Source: Clostridiaceae bacterium Marseille-Q4149 (lineage in GTDB: Bacteria > Bacillota > Clostridia > Oscillospirales > Oscillospiraceae). Taken from it: DNA of 64,000 nt. Within the stretch, counting starts at the first letter, position 1, and each line of letters opens with the position of its first letter. A model generated the notes under the pieces. It was not told where the DNA came from. It ran no database searches and saw only the letters and a list, made by a program, of their open reading frames with translations. This document shows, piece after piece, positions 33,735 through 41,873 of the stretch. Both the position numbers and the translations under genes were made by a program. The stretch spans positions 992,001 to 1,056,000 of the forward strand of contig CP073691.1 of the NCBI GenBank assembly GCA_018228685.1, in the 5' to 3' direction.

Positions 33735-34340
33735 ATGTCATTCTTTGAAAACACCCGCAAGCCCGAGGGCTTTGGCGGGAAGCTCATGGTCGCCATGATG
33801 AACGTCGGGCACGGTGCCGTTGCTCGGTGGGGACTTCAATTTTTAGAGCTTGTGCCGGACGCCAAGGTGCTGGACTGCGGCTGCGGCGGCGGGGCGAACA
33901 TGAAAAGGCTGCTGAAAAAATGCCCGCAGGGCGTCGTCAAGGGTATCGACTATTCGCCCGTCAGCGCGGAGAAGTCGAAAAAGGTCAACAAGGCCGCCAT
34001 CATGGAGGGACGCTGCACCGTTCTGCAAGGCAGCGTGGCGGATATGATGTTTGCTGACAACTGGTTCGACGCGGTCACGGCCTTTGAAACCGTCTATTTT
34101 TGGCCTGACCTGCCCCGATGCTTCCGGGAGGTTTATCGAGTGCTGAAGCCCGGTGCGACATTTCTCATCTGCAACGAGAGCAACGGCGACTCGGACAGGG
34201 ACGAAAAGTGGACGGAGATCATCGGCGGCATGACCATCTATAAGGACATTGAATTAAAGGCGTATCTGGAACAGGCGGGTTTTCACGAGGTGCAAATACA
34301 CAAAAGGAAAAGCTGGCTCTGCATCACGGCGCGGAAATGA
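33735..34340 (+). CDS. Class I SAM-dependent methyltransferase
   Basis: A 201-residue methyltransferase. Motif I is VLDCGCGGGANMKRLLKKCP, followed by GIDYSPVSAEKS and the DNWFDAVTAFETVYFWPDL region of type 11 methyltransferases. The start codon is one base after the previous stop, with GGAGGTG ribosome binding site in the end of that gene. Substrate unknown. Confidence 0.85.
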   Translation: MSFFENTRKPEGFGGKLMVAMMNVGHGAVARWGLQFLELVPDAKVLDCGCGGGANMKRLLKKCPQGVVKGIDYSPVSAEKSKKVNKAAIMEGRCTVLQGSVADMMFADNWFDAVTAFETVYFWPDLPRCFREVYRVLKPGATFLICNESNGDSDRDEKWTEIIGGMTIYKDIELKAYLEQAGFHEVQIHKRKSWLCITARK

Positions 34341-34355
34341 GGGAGAAGCAGGAAG

Positions 34356-34728
34356 ATGAAGGACAAGAAGCTCCCATTCGACCGCAAATGCCATGTGCTG
34401 TATTCCAATCCCTGCAAGAAGGAGATACGGGCGAAGATCGCCCTGCACTACCCGGAAGCGGAGCGGGAGGCGATATGGGAACAGGTACAGCGGTAGTATG
34501 CGGAGTTTCTCTCCGACTGGCGTACCGACTTGGGTGGCAAACGGAACTTCCACAACGGCGTAGGCGGCACCTACGACTGCATCGCCATTATGAGCTATTA
34601 CACGGCCTGCAAGGCCATTACATCGTTCCGTGAGATCGAGGAGATGGAGGAAAATCTGATCCTGCCGATCTTCCGCAGGCTACGGTTCGTGGACTGCAAC
34701 AAGCCGTTCTGGAGGAAACTGATGCATA
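34356..34728 (+). pseudogene. L-2-amino-thiazoline-4-carboxylate hydrolase-like protein, interrupted by TAG
   Basis: From ATG 34356 the frame encodes HVLYSNPCKKEIRAKIALHY up to WEQVQR, then TAG at 34494, then continues in the same frame as YAEFLSDWRTDLGGKRNFHN, GVGGTYDCIAIMSYYTACK and FVDCNKPFWRKLMHR. The GGTYDCIA motif and FVDCNKPF are those of the ATC hydrolase family. Homology stops near 34728 where an ABC transporter fragment begins. One nonsense codon plus 3' truncation indicate an inactive relic. Confidence 0.7.
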
Positions 34729-34866
34729 GAGTATTTGCGCCTCGTCGCAGAAAGGCTGAGAGGCGAAGCGCGGAACGGCAGAACCATTCTCGTGATCACC
34801 CACGACAGGGAGCTGATCGAGAGCTGCTGCGATAACGTTGTGGAGGTTGAAAAACGATCGCCATGA
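34729..34866 (+). pseudogene. ABC transporter ATPase, C-terminal fragment
   Basis: The 45-residue frame EYLRLVAERLRGEARNG, then RTILVITHDRELIESCCDNV and VEVEKR corresponds to the region after Walker B of an ABC ATPase, with the switch His in ITHDREL. Walker A, signature and Walker B are missing. It is joined directly to the preceding hydrolase relic by a deletion. Confidence 0.7.
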
Positions 34867-34881
34867 ATCAGCCGAGGACTG

Positions 34882-36051
34882 TTATGTGATATCCGCGCCG
34901 GAGGGATCACTTTCTGTCCCTGCCGGCAGCTCTACCGCGATGGTCGTGCCCTTGTCCGAGCTTTCCTCCACCCAAACGGAGCCGCCGTGGAGGTCGGCGA
35001 TCTCCCACACCAGAGAAAGTCCCAGTCCCGCGCCGCCGTACTCGCGGCTGCGGGATTTGTCCACCCGGAAGAAGGGCTGGAAGATACTGCGCTGATACTC
35101 CTCCGGAATGCCGCAGCCGGTGTCGGAAACGCGAATGATGCACTTTTCCTGCCCCTGCGCAAGCTCGACCCGTACCGAGCCGCCCGGCCGGTTGTATTTG
35201 ACGGCGTTCTCCGTCAGGTTAAAGAGCAGACGATAGATCAGCGCGTCGCTGCCGGTGAGAGCGGCGTCGCCCTCCGCTTCCAGCGAGATGCTTCGCTGCT
35301 CCGCCAGCGGCGCGAGATCTGTGAAGATCTCCTCGACCATGGGGGCGAGCTGGAGCTGCTCGTTCCGCGCCACCTGCTGCAAATTGCTCATCTCCAGCAG
35401 CGTCTTGGTCATCTGTGTCAGCCGCTCCGTCTGCTCGCGCAAAAGCGTGAGGAACTCCGCAGTCTCCGGCCGCACATCGGGATGCTCTGCGGAGAAAAGC
35501 TCCAGCTGCGCCTGCATCAGCGCCAGCGGCGTGCGCAGCTCGTGGGCGGCATTGCCGGTGAACTGCCGCTGGGCGGCAAAGGCGTTGTTCAGCCGCTCCA
35601 GCATCTGGTTGAACGAGCGGCTCAGCTGCCGGAACTCCGGAAGCACATCTTCGTCGATTCTCATATCCGCCAGATTGTTCAGCTGCACCTGCTCCACCTG
35701 CGATGCAAAGCTGCGCAGGGGCTTGAGGGCGCGTCCACTGACGAAGTAAGCGAGAATGCCGCTTAGAATCGTCACCGCCGCCGTGATGTACCAGTTGGTG
35801 GTGCGGAAGCGCCCCTGTGCCCCATCGACGACGATGGTCAACTCCTCGGTGGGCGCTATGAGCTGCGGGTCAAAGCTCGCCGCTCCGTCCTCATTCAGGA
35901 TCACCGTGCTGCCGCCCTGTAAGCTGTCCGCAATGGTGTCCATATAGTACACACCGGAGGAGCACAGCAGCAAATTCATGGCCACGCAGGTGATGCCGAT
36001 GAGCAGGACGGTCATCAGCGTGATGCGCCACTGCAAAGAAAGACGCTTCAT
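34882..36051 (-). CDS. Sensor histidine kinase (HAMP-HisKA-HATPase)
   Basis: A 389-residue kinase. Transmembrane segments at about 10-30 and 85-108 enclose a short (~55-residue) extracytoplasmic loop. A HAMP-like linker follows (GRALKPLRSFASQVEQVQL). The H-box is FTGNAAHELRTPLALMQAQL; N (FNLTENAVKYNRPG), G1 (SDTGCGIPEEYQ) and G2 (YGGAGLGLSLVWEIA) boxes are intact. The start overlaps the response regulator stop by 4 bases. The pair is divergent from the CXXC/4Fe-4S/TlpA/MsrAB cassette and is its likely regulator. Confidence 0.93.
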   Translation of the reverse strand: MKRLSLQWRITLMTVLLIGITCVAMNLLLCSSGVYYMDTIADSLQGGSTVILNEDGAASFDPQLIAPTEELTIVVDGAQGRFRTTNWYITAAVTILSGILAYFVSGRALKPLRSFASQVEQVQLNNLADMRIDEDVLPEFRQLSRSFNQMLERLNNAFAAQRQFTGNAAHELRTPLALMQAQLELFSAEHPDVRPETAEFLTLLREQTERLTQMTKTLLEMSNLQQVARNEQLQLAPMVEEIFTDLAPLAEQRSISLEAEGDAALTGSDALIYRLLFNLTENAVKYNRPGGSVRVELAQGQEKCIIRVSDTGCGIPEEYQRSIFQPFFRVDKSRSREYGGAGLGLSLVWEIADLHGGSVWVEESSDKGTTIAVELPAGTESDPSGADIT

Positions 36052-36725
36052 GCTTCCTCGCCTCCCATCAGATAGCCCTCGCCGATGCGGTTGCGGATGG
36101 GGTCATAGCCCAGCGCGGCGCGGAGCTTTTTGCGCAGGGCGGAGATGTGGACGCGAATGGAATTGCTGAAGCTGTCCACGCTGTTGTCCCAGACGTGCTC
36201 CATCAGCTCCTCCTGACTCACCGGCCGCCCCTGATGCACCATCAGGTATTCGAGTATCCCCGTTTCCTTGCGGGTCAGCGTCAGCGTCTGCCCGTTGACG
36301 GCGGCGGTGCGGGAGCGGGTGTCAAAGCTCAGGTCTCCGCAGGTCAGCAGTACATCCTGCTGGGTGAACTGCCGCAATGTCAGGCTGCGGATGCGGGCCT
36401 CCAGCTCGGCCAAGTGGAAGGGCTTTGCCAGATAGTCGTTGGCCCCGGCGTCCAGCCCCTCGACCTTGTCCTCCACCTCGCTGCGGGCGGAGAGGATCAG
36501 CACCCGCGTCTCCCGGTCGGTCTGCCGCAGGGTGCGCAGCACCGTCATGCCGTCCTTTTTCGGCAGGTTCAGATCCAGAAGTACCAGATCGTAGCGCTCC
36601 ACGCCCAGAAGTGCCAGCGCCATTTCCCCGTCATAACAGTAGTCCACGCTGTAGGCCAGCCGCCGCAGGCTGCGGACGATGGTCTCGCACAGGGCGCGTT
36701 CATCTTCAATTACTAAAAGGTGCAT
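36048..36725 (-). CDS. OmpR-family response regulator
   Basis: A 225-residue regulator with receiver Asp in YDLVLLDLNLPKKDGMTVL, switch Lys in YLAKPFHLAE, and an OmpR winged helix (SQEELMEHVWDNSVDSFSNS, then RVHISALRKKLR). Cognate to the kinase at 34882. The 146-base gap to the divergent cassette at 36872 is AT-rich and should contain its binding site; no clear direct repeat was recognised by eye. Confidence 0.94.
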   Translation of the reverse strand: MHLLVIEDERALCETIVRSLRRLAYSVDYCYDGEMALALLGVERYDLVLLDLNLPKKDGMTVLRTLRQTDRETRVLILSARSEVEDKVEGLDAGANDYLAKPFHLAELEARIRSLTLRQFTQQDVLLTCGDLSFDTRSRTAAVNGQTLTLTRKETGILEYLMVHQGRPVSQEELMEHVWDNSVDSFSNSIRVHISALRKKLRAALGYDPIRNRIGEGYLMGGEEA

Positions 36726-36871
36726 GAGAGCCCTCCTTTTTATTTCTTCGTTTTTGTGTTGCTTTCATTATAGCAAAAACAGATAAGGTTTGCGTTAAAT
36801 TTTTCTTCTTAACAGAGACTTTAACTCCCCTGCGCTATGATAGGGGCAGAAAATCGGAAAGGGTGAGAAAA

Positions 36872-37018
36872 ATGAGCCATGTAAAAAAGGCGGCGACCCA
36901 GGTGATCCTGCTGGCAGCGGGAGCCGCCATGCTGTGCTTCGGCGTCTGGCGGGGCGAGGCAGCGACGGTGCTGAGCAAAGCAATCAAATTATGTCTGGAG
37001 TGTGTGGGCATTGGATAA
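36872..37018 (+). CDS. CD1871A-family CXXC peptide
   Basis: A 48-residue membrane peptide, MSHVKKAATQVILLAAGAAM onward, with one transmembrane helix and the C-terminal LCLECVGIG that carries the CxxC motif. Its stop lies inside the next gene, so the two are translationally coupled. I recognise it as the CD1871A family found before 4Fe-4S membrane protein and TlpA/Msr genes in Clostridia. The CxxC sits just past the helix, a good place for a thiol relay. Confidence 0.8.
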   Translation: MSHVKKAATQVILLAAGAAMLCFGVWRGEAATVLSKAIKLCLECVGIG

Positions 37019-37946
37019 GAAAAAAAGTGGCGTATCTCAGGTGCTGTCCCGCTTCCGGGGCTGGATCCAGGCGGGAGCGACGCTGCTGACCAACCTGCAT
37101 CTGCCGAATTTCCTCAAGGGCGGACTGTATCAGGGGGCGGGGAAGACCGTCTGCGTGCCGGGGCTGAACTGCTACTCCTGTCCGGCGGCCTCCGGAGCCT
37201 GTCCCATCGGGGCGTTTCAGGCGGTGGTGGGCTCGTCCAAGTTCAGCTTCTCCTATTATATCACAGGTTTCCTCATTTTGCTGGGAGTCCTGCTGGGGCG
37301 CTTTATCTGCGGCTTCCTCTGTCCCTTCGGCTGGTTTCAGGAGCTGCTGCATAAGATTCCTACGAAGAAGCTCTCCACAAAGAAGCTCAAGCCTCTGACA
37401 TACCTGAAATACGCCGTGCTGCTGGTGATGGTTTTCCTGCTGCCGGCGCTTCTGGTGAACGATGTTGGCATGGGAGACCCGTTCTTCTGCAAATACCTCT
37501 GCCCACAGGGTGTGCTGGAGGGGGCCATCCCGCTGTCCCTTGCCAATTCCGGCATCCGGGCGGCGCTGGGCAAGCTGTTTACATGGAAATTCGGCATTCT
37601 GCTGTCGGTGATCGTGCTGAGCGTACTGTTCTACCGTCCCTTCTGCAAGTGGCTCTGCCCGCTGGGAGCGTTCTATGCACTGCTCAACAGGGTATCCCTC
37701 TTCCAGATGAAGGTGGATAAAAACAAGTGCGTCTCCTGCGGGAAATGCGCCAGAGCCTGCAAGATGGATGTGGACGTGACAAAGACGCCCAACCACACCG
37801 AGTGCATCCGCTGTGGGATGTGTATACGCGCCTGTCCCACAAACGCCGTGTGTTTCCGCTATGGCTTCGGAGACGGTAAAGATAAGACAAAAGCAGCGGA
37901 AACGCTGCAGACAAACAACAATATCAAGGAGGAAACAAACAAATGA
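37002..37946 (+). CDS. NapH/CcoG-like membrane 4Fe-4S protein
   Basis: About 311-314 residues: the GTG at 37002 and TTG at 37011 are both possible starts; GGAG lies ~10 bases before the TTG. Several membrane segments alternate with Cys motifs: CYSCPAASGACPIG, CGFLCPFGWFQELL, CKYLCPQG and CKWLCPLGAFYALL. A C-terminal pair of 4Fe-4S clusters follows, CVSCGKCARAC and CIRCGMCIRACPTN. NapH-type proteins pass electrons from cytoplasmic ferredoxin into or across the membrane. In this cassette the partner is probably the downstream TlpA-like thioredoxin, taking the role CcdA/DsbD has elsewhere; that is inference. Confidence 0.9.
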   Translation: MWALDKKKSGVSQVLSRFRGWIQAGATLLTNLHLPNFLKGGLYQGAGKTVCVPGLNCYSCPAASGACPIGAFQAVVGSSKFSFSYYITGFLILLGVLLGRFICGFLCPFGWFQELLHKIPTKKLSTKKLKPLTYLKYAVLLVMVFLLPALLVNDVGMGDPFFCKYLCPQGVLEGAIPLSLANSGIRAALGKLFTWKFGILLSVIVLSVLFYRPFCKWLCPLGAFYALLNRVSLFQMKVDKNKCVSCGKCARACKMDVDVTKTPNHTECIRCGMCIRACPTNAVCFRYGFGDGKDKTKAAETLQTNNNIKEETNK

Positions 37947-38896
37947 AAATGAATAGGACGAATACTGCCGGCAGAATTCTGGTGCTGCTGCTTACTGCAC
38001 TGCTGGTGCTCTCTCTGGCCGCCTGCGGCAAAAAGGGCAACGACGACATGACAAAGCCCGGCGGTGAGCCCAAGAACGCCCAGGAGGCGGCCGCTATGTA
38101 CAAGGCCCTGATGGACCAGGAGAATGCCATTCTGATGGAAAACCAGTCCCTTTGGGAGAAGGTGTTCATGTCCGCCGACAAGGGCATGACCATGCAGGAG
38201 GACGGTAAGAACTACGGTGATTTCCTGCTGGACACCATTGAGTCCGCCAAGGACAAGTTTACCGCCGACGAGCTGAAGCTGCTGCGCCAGGGAGGCGAGA
38301 AGATCCGGGAGATCGAGCGCACCCTGACCGCCATTGAGGCCAAGTTCCCCGAGGCGGCTCCCAAGGCCCCGGGCAAAGGTGACAGCATCCCTGCCGACAG
38401 CCCCACGACCCCCGGCAACGGCGACAAGATGCAGAAGTTCCCTGCCTTCGAGGGCAAGGACCTCAACGGCAACCCCGTCAAGAGCGATGACCTGTTCTCC
38501 AAGAACGCCGTCACCGTGGTGAATTTCTGGTTCACCACCTGCAATCCCTGCGTGGGCGAGCTTTCCGAGCTGGAGTCCCTGCATCAGGAGCTGACCAAGA
38601 AGGGCGGCGGTGTCGTCGGCATCAATTCCTTCACCCTGGGCGGCGATGAGGCTGCCATCTCCGAGGCCAAGTCCGTTCTGTCCAAGAAGGGCGTCACCTA
38701 TCCCAATGTCTACTTCCCCGCCCAGGGCGAGGCCGGCAAGTTTGTGGAGAACGTGTTCGCCTACCCCACCACCTATGTGGTGGACCGCAGCGGCAACATC
38801 GTGGGCGATCCCATTGTGGGCGCCATCACCGACAAGACGCAGGCGGCGACGCTGCAAAAGCTCATCGACCAGGCTCTTGCCGCCGATATGGGCTGA
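37943..38896 (+). CDS. TlpA-like thioredoxin lipoprotein with N-terminal helical domain
   Basis: A 317-residue lipoprotein: the lipobox LSLAAC anchors Cys ~32. Residues ~50-135 are helical, with NQSLWEKVFMSADKGMTM and GDFLLDTIESAKDKF, resembling the repeats in the protein at 26629. A Pro-rich linker leads to a TlpA/AhpC-type thioredoxin domain with active site FWFTTCNPCVGELSELESLH and cis-Pro loop (YPTTYVVDRSGNIV). It overlaps the 4Fe-4S protein by 4 bases and precedes msrAB, so it should reduce MsrAB outside the membrane. Confidence 0.9.
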   Translation: MKMNRTNTAGRILVLLLTALLVLSLAACGKKGNDDMTKPGGEPKNAQEAAAMYKALMDQENAILMENQSLWEKVFMSADKGMTMQEDGKNYGDFLLDTIESAKDKFTADELKLLRQGGEKIREIERTLTAIEAKFPEAAPKAPGKGDSIPADSPTTPGNGDKMQKFPAFEGKDLNGNPVKSDDLFSKNAVTVVNFWFTTCNPCVGELSELESLHQELTKKGGGVVGINSFTLGGDEAAISEAKSVLSKKGVTYPNVYFPAQGEAGKFVENVFAYPTTYVVDRSGNIVGDPIVGAITDKTQAATLQKLIDQALAADMG

Positions 38897-38993
38897 CCCG
38901 AGATTTAAAAAGTGCCTGCTGCGCGCCATTGTATTGCCCATGGCGCACGAAGGGGCAGAGTGAGCCCAGCTTCCCCTGAAAGGAGGAAACGCG

Positions 38994-40112
38994 ATGCATC
39001 GAAGCGTATTGGCCCTGCTTTTCGCAGCAGTGCTGCTGCTGGGCGGCTGCGCCGCCGGGCAGCAGACTGTGCCGAAAGAAAAGAGCGGACAGGAAACAAA
39101 CATGGACGGAGCGGCTTTTGACCGGTCCGACGAGGAGATCACCTATATGGATACCACGGAAAATGTCATCTATCTGGCGGGCGGCTGCTTCTGGGGTATG
39201 GAACAGCTGATGCAGTCCATCCCCGGCGTTATCGACGCCGAGAGCGGCTACGCCAACGGCACCTGCGAGGCGGACGCCGATTACAAGACCGTCTGCAAGG
39301 GAGAGGCCGGCTTTCGGGAGACCGTGCGGGTGGAATACGACCCCGAGCAGGTGAGTCTTGACGCGCTGCTGCTGGCGTACTTCTATGTCATCGACCCCAC
39401 GGTACAAAACCGGCAGGGCAACGACCGGGGCAGCCAGTACCAGACCGGCGTTTACTTCACCAATGAAAGCGCGAGAGAAACGGTGAAGCGCATCGCGGAG
39501 ATCGAGCGCGGCCGCAGCGAGAAATTCTTCGTGGAGATCGGCCCGCTCAAGAACTACTATCCCGCCGAGGAATACCACCAGAACTACCTCGAAAAGAATC
39601 CGAACGGCTACTGCCACATCCCGCGCGCGGAGATGGAGCTTTTCTCCCGGCTGCGCATCGACCCGGGCGACTACCAGAAGCCCGCGGCGGAGTCCATCCG
39701 GGACAAGCTGACGGAGGAACAGTACCGCGTCACGCAGGAGAGCGGCACGGAGCGCGCCTTCACGGGCGAGTTCTGGGACAAGTTTGAAAAGGGCATCTAT
39801 GTGGATGTCGTCACCGGTGAGCCGCTCTTTTCCTCCACGGATAAGTACGAAAGCGGCTGCGGCTGGCCGGCGTTCACAAAGCCCATCGAGGGTCCTGCCG
39901 TGGTGGAGAAGGAGGATCTGAGCCACGGAATGCGCCGCACGGAGGTCAGAAGCCGCGCCGGAGACTCCCACCTCGGTCATGTGTTCACCGGCGACCAGGA
40001 GTCGCCCAACGGCGTGCGCTACTGCATCAACAGCGCGGCCCTGCGCTTCGTCCCCTATGAAAAAATGGAGGCCGAGGGCTACGGATACCTCCTGTATCTG
40101 TTTGAGAAATAG
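38994..40112 (+). CDS. msrAB: Bifunctional methionine sulfoxide reductase MsrA-MsrB, lipoprotein form
   Basis: A 372-residue lipoprotein (lipobox LLLGGC). The MsrA domain has the [11 protein letters not shown] catalytic motif; the MsrB domain ends with [11 protein letters not shown] carrying the catalytic Cys, and has the WPAF and GHVFTGD motifs. No CxxC zinc site is seen in MsrB, as in thioredoxin-fold-dependent two-domain forms. Extracytoplasmic location implies repair of oxidised envelope proteins. Electron supply is expected from the upstream TlpA-like protein. Confidence 0.95.
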   Translation: MHRSVLALLFAAVLLLGGCAAGQQTVPKEKSGQETNMDGAAFDRSDEEITYMDTTENVIYLAGGCFWGMEQLMQSIPGVIDAESGYANGTCEADADYKTVCKGEAGFRETVRVEYDPEQVSLDALLLAYFYVIDPTVQNRQGNDRGSQYQTGVYFTNESARETVKRIAEIERGRSEKFFVEIGPLKNYYPAEEYHQNYLEKNPNGYCHIPRAEMELFSRLRIDPGDYQKPAAESIRDKLTEEQYRVTQESGTERAFTGEFWDKFEKGIYVDVVTGEPLFSSTDKYESGCGWPAFTKPIEGPAVVEKEDLSHGMRRTEVRSRAGDSHLGHVFTGDQESPNGVRYCINSAALRFVPYEKMEAEGYGYLLYLFEK

Positions 40113-40157
40113 GACGCAAGCGGTCGGCAATTCTCATGCAAGGAACTATCAGCACAT

Positions 40158-40199
40158 CACAGCATATCGGACTGCCCGGTGGCAGTCCGATATGCTGTG
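40158..40199. terminator. Perfect 19-bp hairpin after msrAB
   Basis: CACAGCATATCGGACTGCC and its exact complement are separated by CGGT. It ends the cassette although no T-run follows. Confidence 0.8.
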
Positions 40200-40219
40200 A
40201 ATGGCTTGGTTCACAAAGT

Positions 40220-40241
40220 CAACCCCCGGCTCTGCGGGGGG
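40220..40241. repeat. GC hairpin at the edge of the BRO fragment
   Basis: CCCCCGGCTCTGCGGGGG forms a short stem-loop reminiscent of IS200/IS605 end hairpins or REP-like sites, at the junction where the second BRO copy begins. No transposase is present. Confidence 0.45.
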
Positions 40242-40247
40242 CAAAAG

Positions 40248-40556
40248 AAAAACCTGAAAGGTTTGAAAAAGGAAAACCTTCGTGATAGCATGACCACGCT
40301 GGAGCTGGTGCTGAATATGCTGGCGGAGGCAACCACTACGGAAATTCCCAAGCAGAAAGCACCAAGCACATTTTCAGAGAATATAGCGGTTGCCCGCGAG
40401 GGCGGTGAGGCCGCCGGAATCGCACGGAAGGCGGTTGAGGAACGCACAGACGTTCCCGTCATCACCTCCAAGAACGCCGCGCAGCTCAATCAGGTCGTGA
40501 CCGACCTTCTGGAAGGGGCAGCCGCGGATATGAGCGAGATGCCAGAGAAAAAATGA
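40248..40556 (+). pseudogene. BRO-family antirepressor, C-terminal fragment
   Basis: The frame from about 40248 reads NLKGLKKENLRDSMTTLELV, NMLAEATTTEIPKQK and NAAQLNQVVTDLLEGA, nearly identical in layout to residues ~190-285 of the intact BRO protein at 20206. The Bro-N domain and start codon are missing. Homology starts abruptly after the GC hairpin. The copies are in the same orientation 19.5 kb apart. Confidence 0.8.
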
Positions 40557-40712
40557 GTGTTTTCGCATAACGGTTTTTCATGTGGCTAATTGGCAGCTCT
40601 TGAAAGCACCCATCAAAAAAGTTTGAGAAAAGTTGAAAAATTCGGAGAATTCCGACTTGCACATGGCATTTTTGAGCCGGGGGTTCAAAAATCTACAGTG
40701 GTACAGCATGCC

Positions 40713-40769
40713 ATGCGGAGTGTCCTTATAGGATCTGAGTATCCTGTAACGGCCACTCCGCATTTTTTA
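40713..40769 (+). terminator. Terminator-like hairpin in a gene-free stretch
   Basis: ATGCGGAGTG / CACTCCGCAT with an inner AGGAT...ATCCT pair, followed by six T. The surrounding 40557-40949 shows no gene I can support. Confidence 0.75.
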
Positions 40770-40949
40770 TTTCCCGAAAAGTTCATACTGCAGACTCACA
40801 TTTGCGTACAATATCAAAAAAATCCCTTCTATTTTGTGATATATTCCAATTCTTACAAAATTGCAAAAAAGTGGTTGCAAAACTGCCGCAGTGGTGTTGT
40901 AAATAGTAAAGACGCAGGACTGCGTCCACTTTGCGAAAGGAACGCAACT

Positions 40950-41303
40950 ATGAAAAGACGTAGCAATCCCAGCAAGATATTCTATATTCCGGCCTGGCAA
41001 TCTGGCGTTGTGGAGCGGAAGCTGGCGGAATATGCCCGATGCGGATATAAGCCGATGGATTTTCAGGAGTTGCCATGCTCCATATGGCGGATCACATTTC
41101 GGAAATCGGAGCCGCATTCCACCGACTATTATCTGTTCGGACGGTTTCAGGGGGGACGGGGACAGACGCTGGGATACTTTAGCCCCTGCGGTAAGGAGGA
41201 GCGAAAGATATCCGATATATCCCGACGGACCCTTGTTATAGGGGCAAATCTTCGACAGACGGCGAGGGGACGAAACACAGGCCCGGTAAGGATGACGGTA
41301 TGA
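40950..41303 (+). CDS. Hypothetical protein, possibly DUF2812-related
   Basis: A 117-residue protein following GCGAAAGGAAC. It begins MKRRSNPSKIFYIPAWQSGV and has VERKLAEYARCGYKPMDFQE and WRITFRKSEPHSTDYYLFG. An N-terminal strand, a helix ending in a G-Y turn, then a strand with RKSEP(H) is the general layout of DUF2812-like domains, but the match is weak. It overlaps the next gene by 4 bases (ATGA). Confidence 0.5.
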   Translation: MKRRSNPSKIFYIPAWQSGVVERKLAEYARCGYKPMDFQELPCSIWRITFRKSEPHSTDYYLFGRFQGGRGQTLGYFSPCGKEERKISDISRRTLVIGANLRQTARGRNTGPVRMTV

Positions 41304-41860
41304 AAAAATCAGAAACAAATACTTTGCGTATTGAGCCCCGCAAGGTTCATGCCGCCGCGGTAGGAATGGCGATGGTGCTCATATACTTTGATTATCATTA
41401 CTTTGTTGAGACTTTTTACTGGGTTTTTCAGCCGCCTTTTCGCATAGCAATTGACACGGTCACGATTGTTGCTATAGGCTTAATACTCAATGTCGTATTC
41501 CTTAGTGAGATACTTGCTACCAGCCGAACATATATTGTGTCTGCTAAAGGAATTACGGTCATTTTTTTGGGTATCATCCGCCGTCTATATCCATGGCAGC
41601 GGTTCCAGAGTATTAACGTGTACCCTATGGACATAGGTGATCCCCCATGGGGAGGCCAGCCGTTTTTAATGGTTTGCAGCACCGTGCCGATTCGGACAAT
41701 GGAGGGAGGAAAAATTGATCTGGAGCGCGCGCTCCTTCGATGGCCTCATATTCTGGTGTTTCCTCTACTGCCGGGCGAGGAACGCATGCAATTTGAAAGC
41801 CTGCGGCGGGGGGAAATACCTCCCGATCAGGGGGACCGGGAACCCGACGAGGAGGAATAA
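41300..41860 (+). CDS. Membrane protein with PH-like cytoplasmic domain, unknown
   Basis: A 186-residue protein. Two transmembrane segments (about 18-36 and 50-72) are followed by a beta-rich soluble domain (ATSRTYIVSAKGITVIFLG, RLYPWQRFQSINVYP) resembling bacterial PH (bPH) domains after double transmembrane segments, and an acidic tail. Coupled to the preceding gene by overlap. No function known. Confidence 0.5.
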   Translation: MKKSETNTLRIEPRKVHAAAVGMAMVLIYFDYHYFVETFYWVFQPPFRIAIDTVTIVAIGLILNVVFLSEILATSRTYIVSAKGITVIFLGIIRRLYPWQRFQSINVYPMDIGDPPWGGQPFLMVCSTVPIRTMEGGKIDLERALLRWPHILVFPLLPGEERMQFESLRRGEIPPDQGDREPDEEE

Positions 41861-41873
41861 TTGTCCCGGCTGA

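Noticed and set aside
34494..34496. Pyrrolysine read-through of the amber codon in the hydrolase relic
   Set aside because: No downstream stem-loop or Pyl genes are visible, the family has no known need for it, and the gene is truncated as well.
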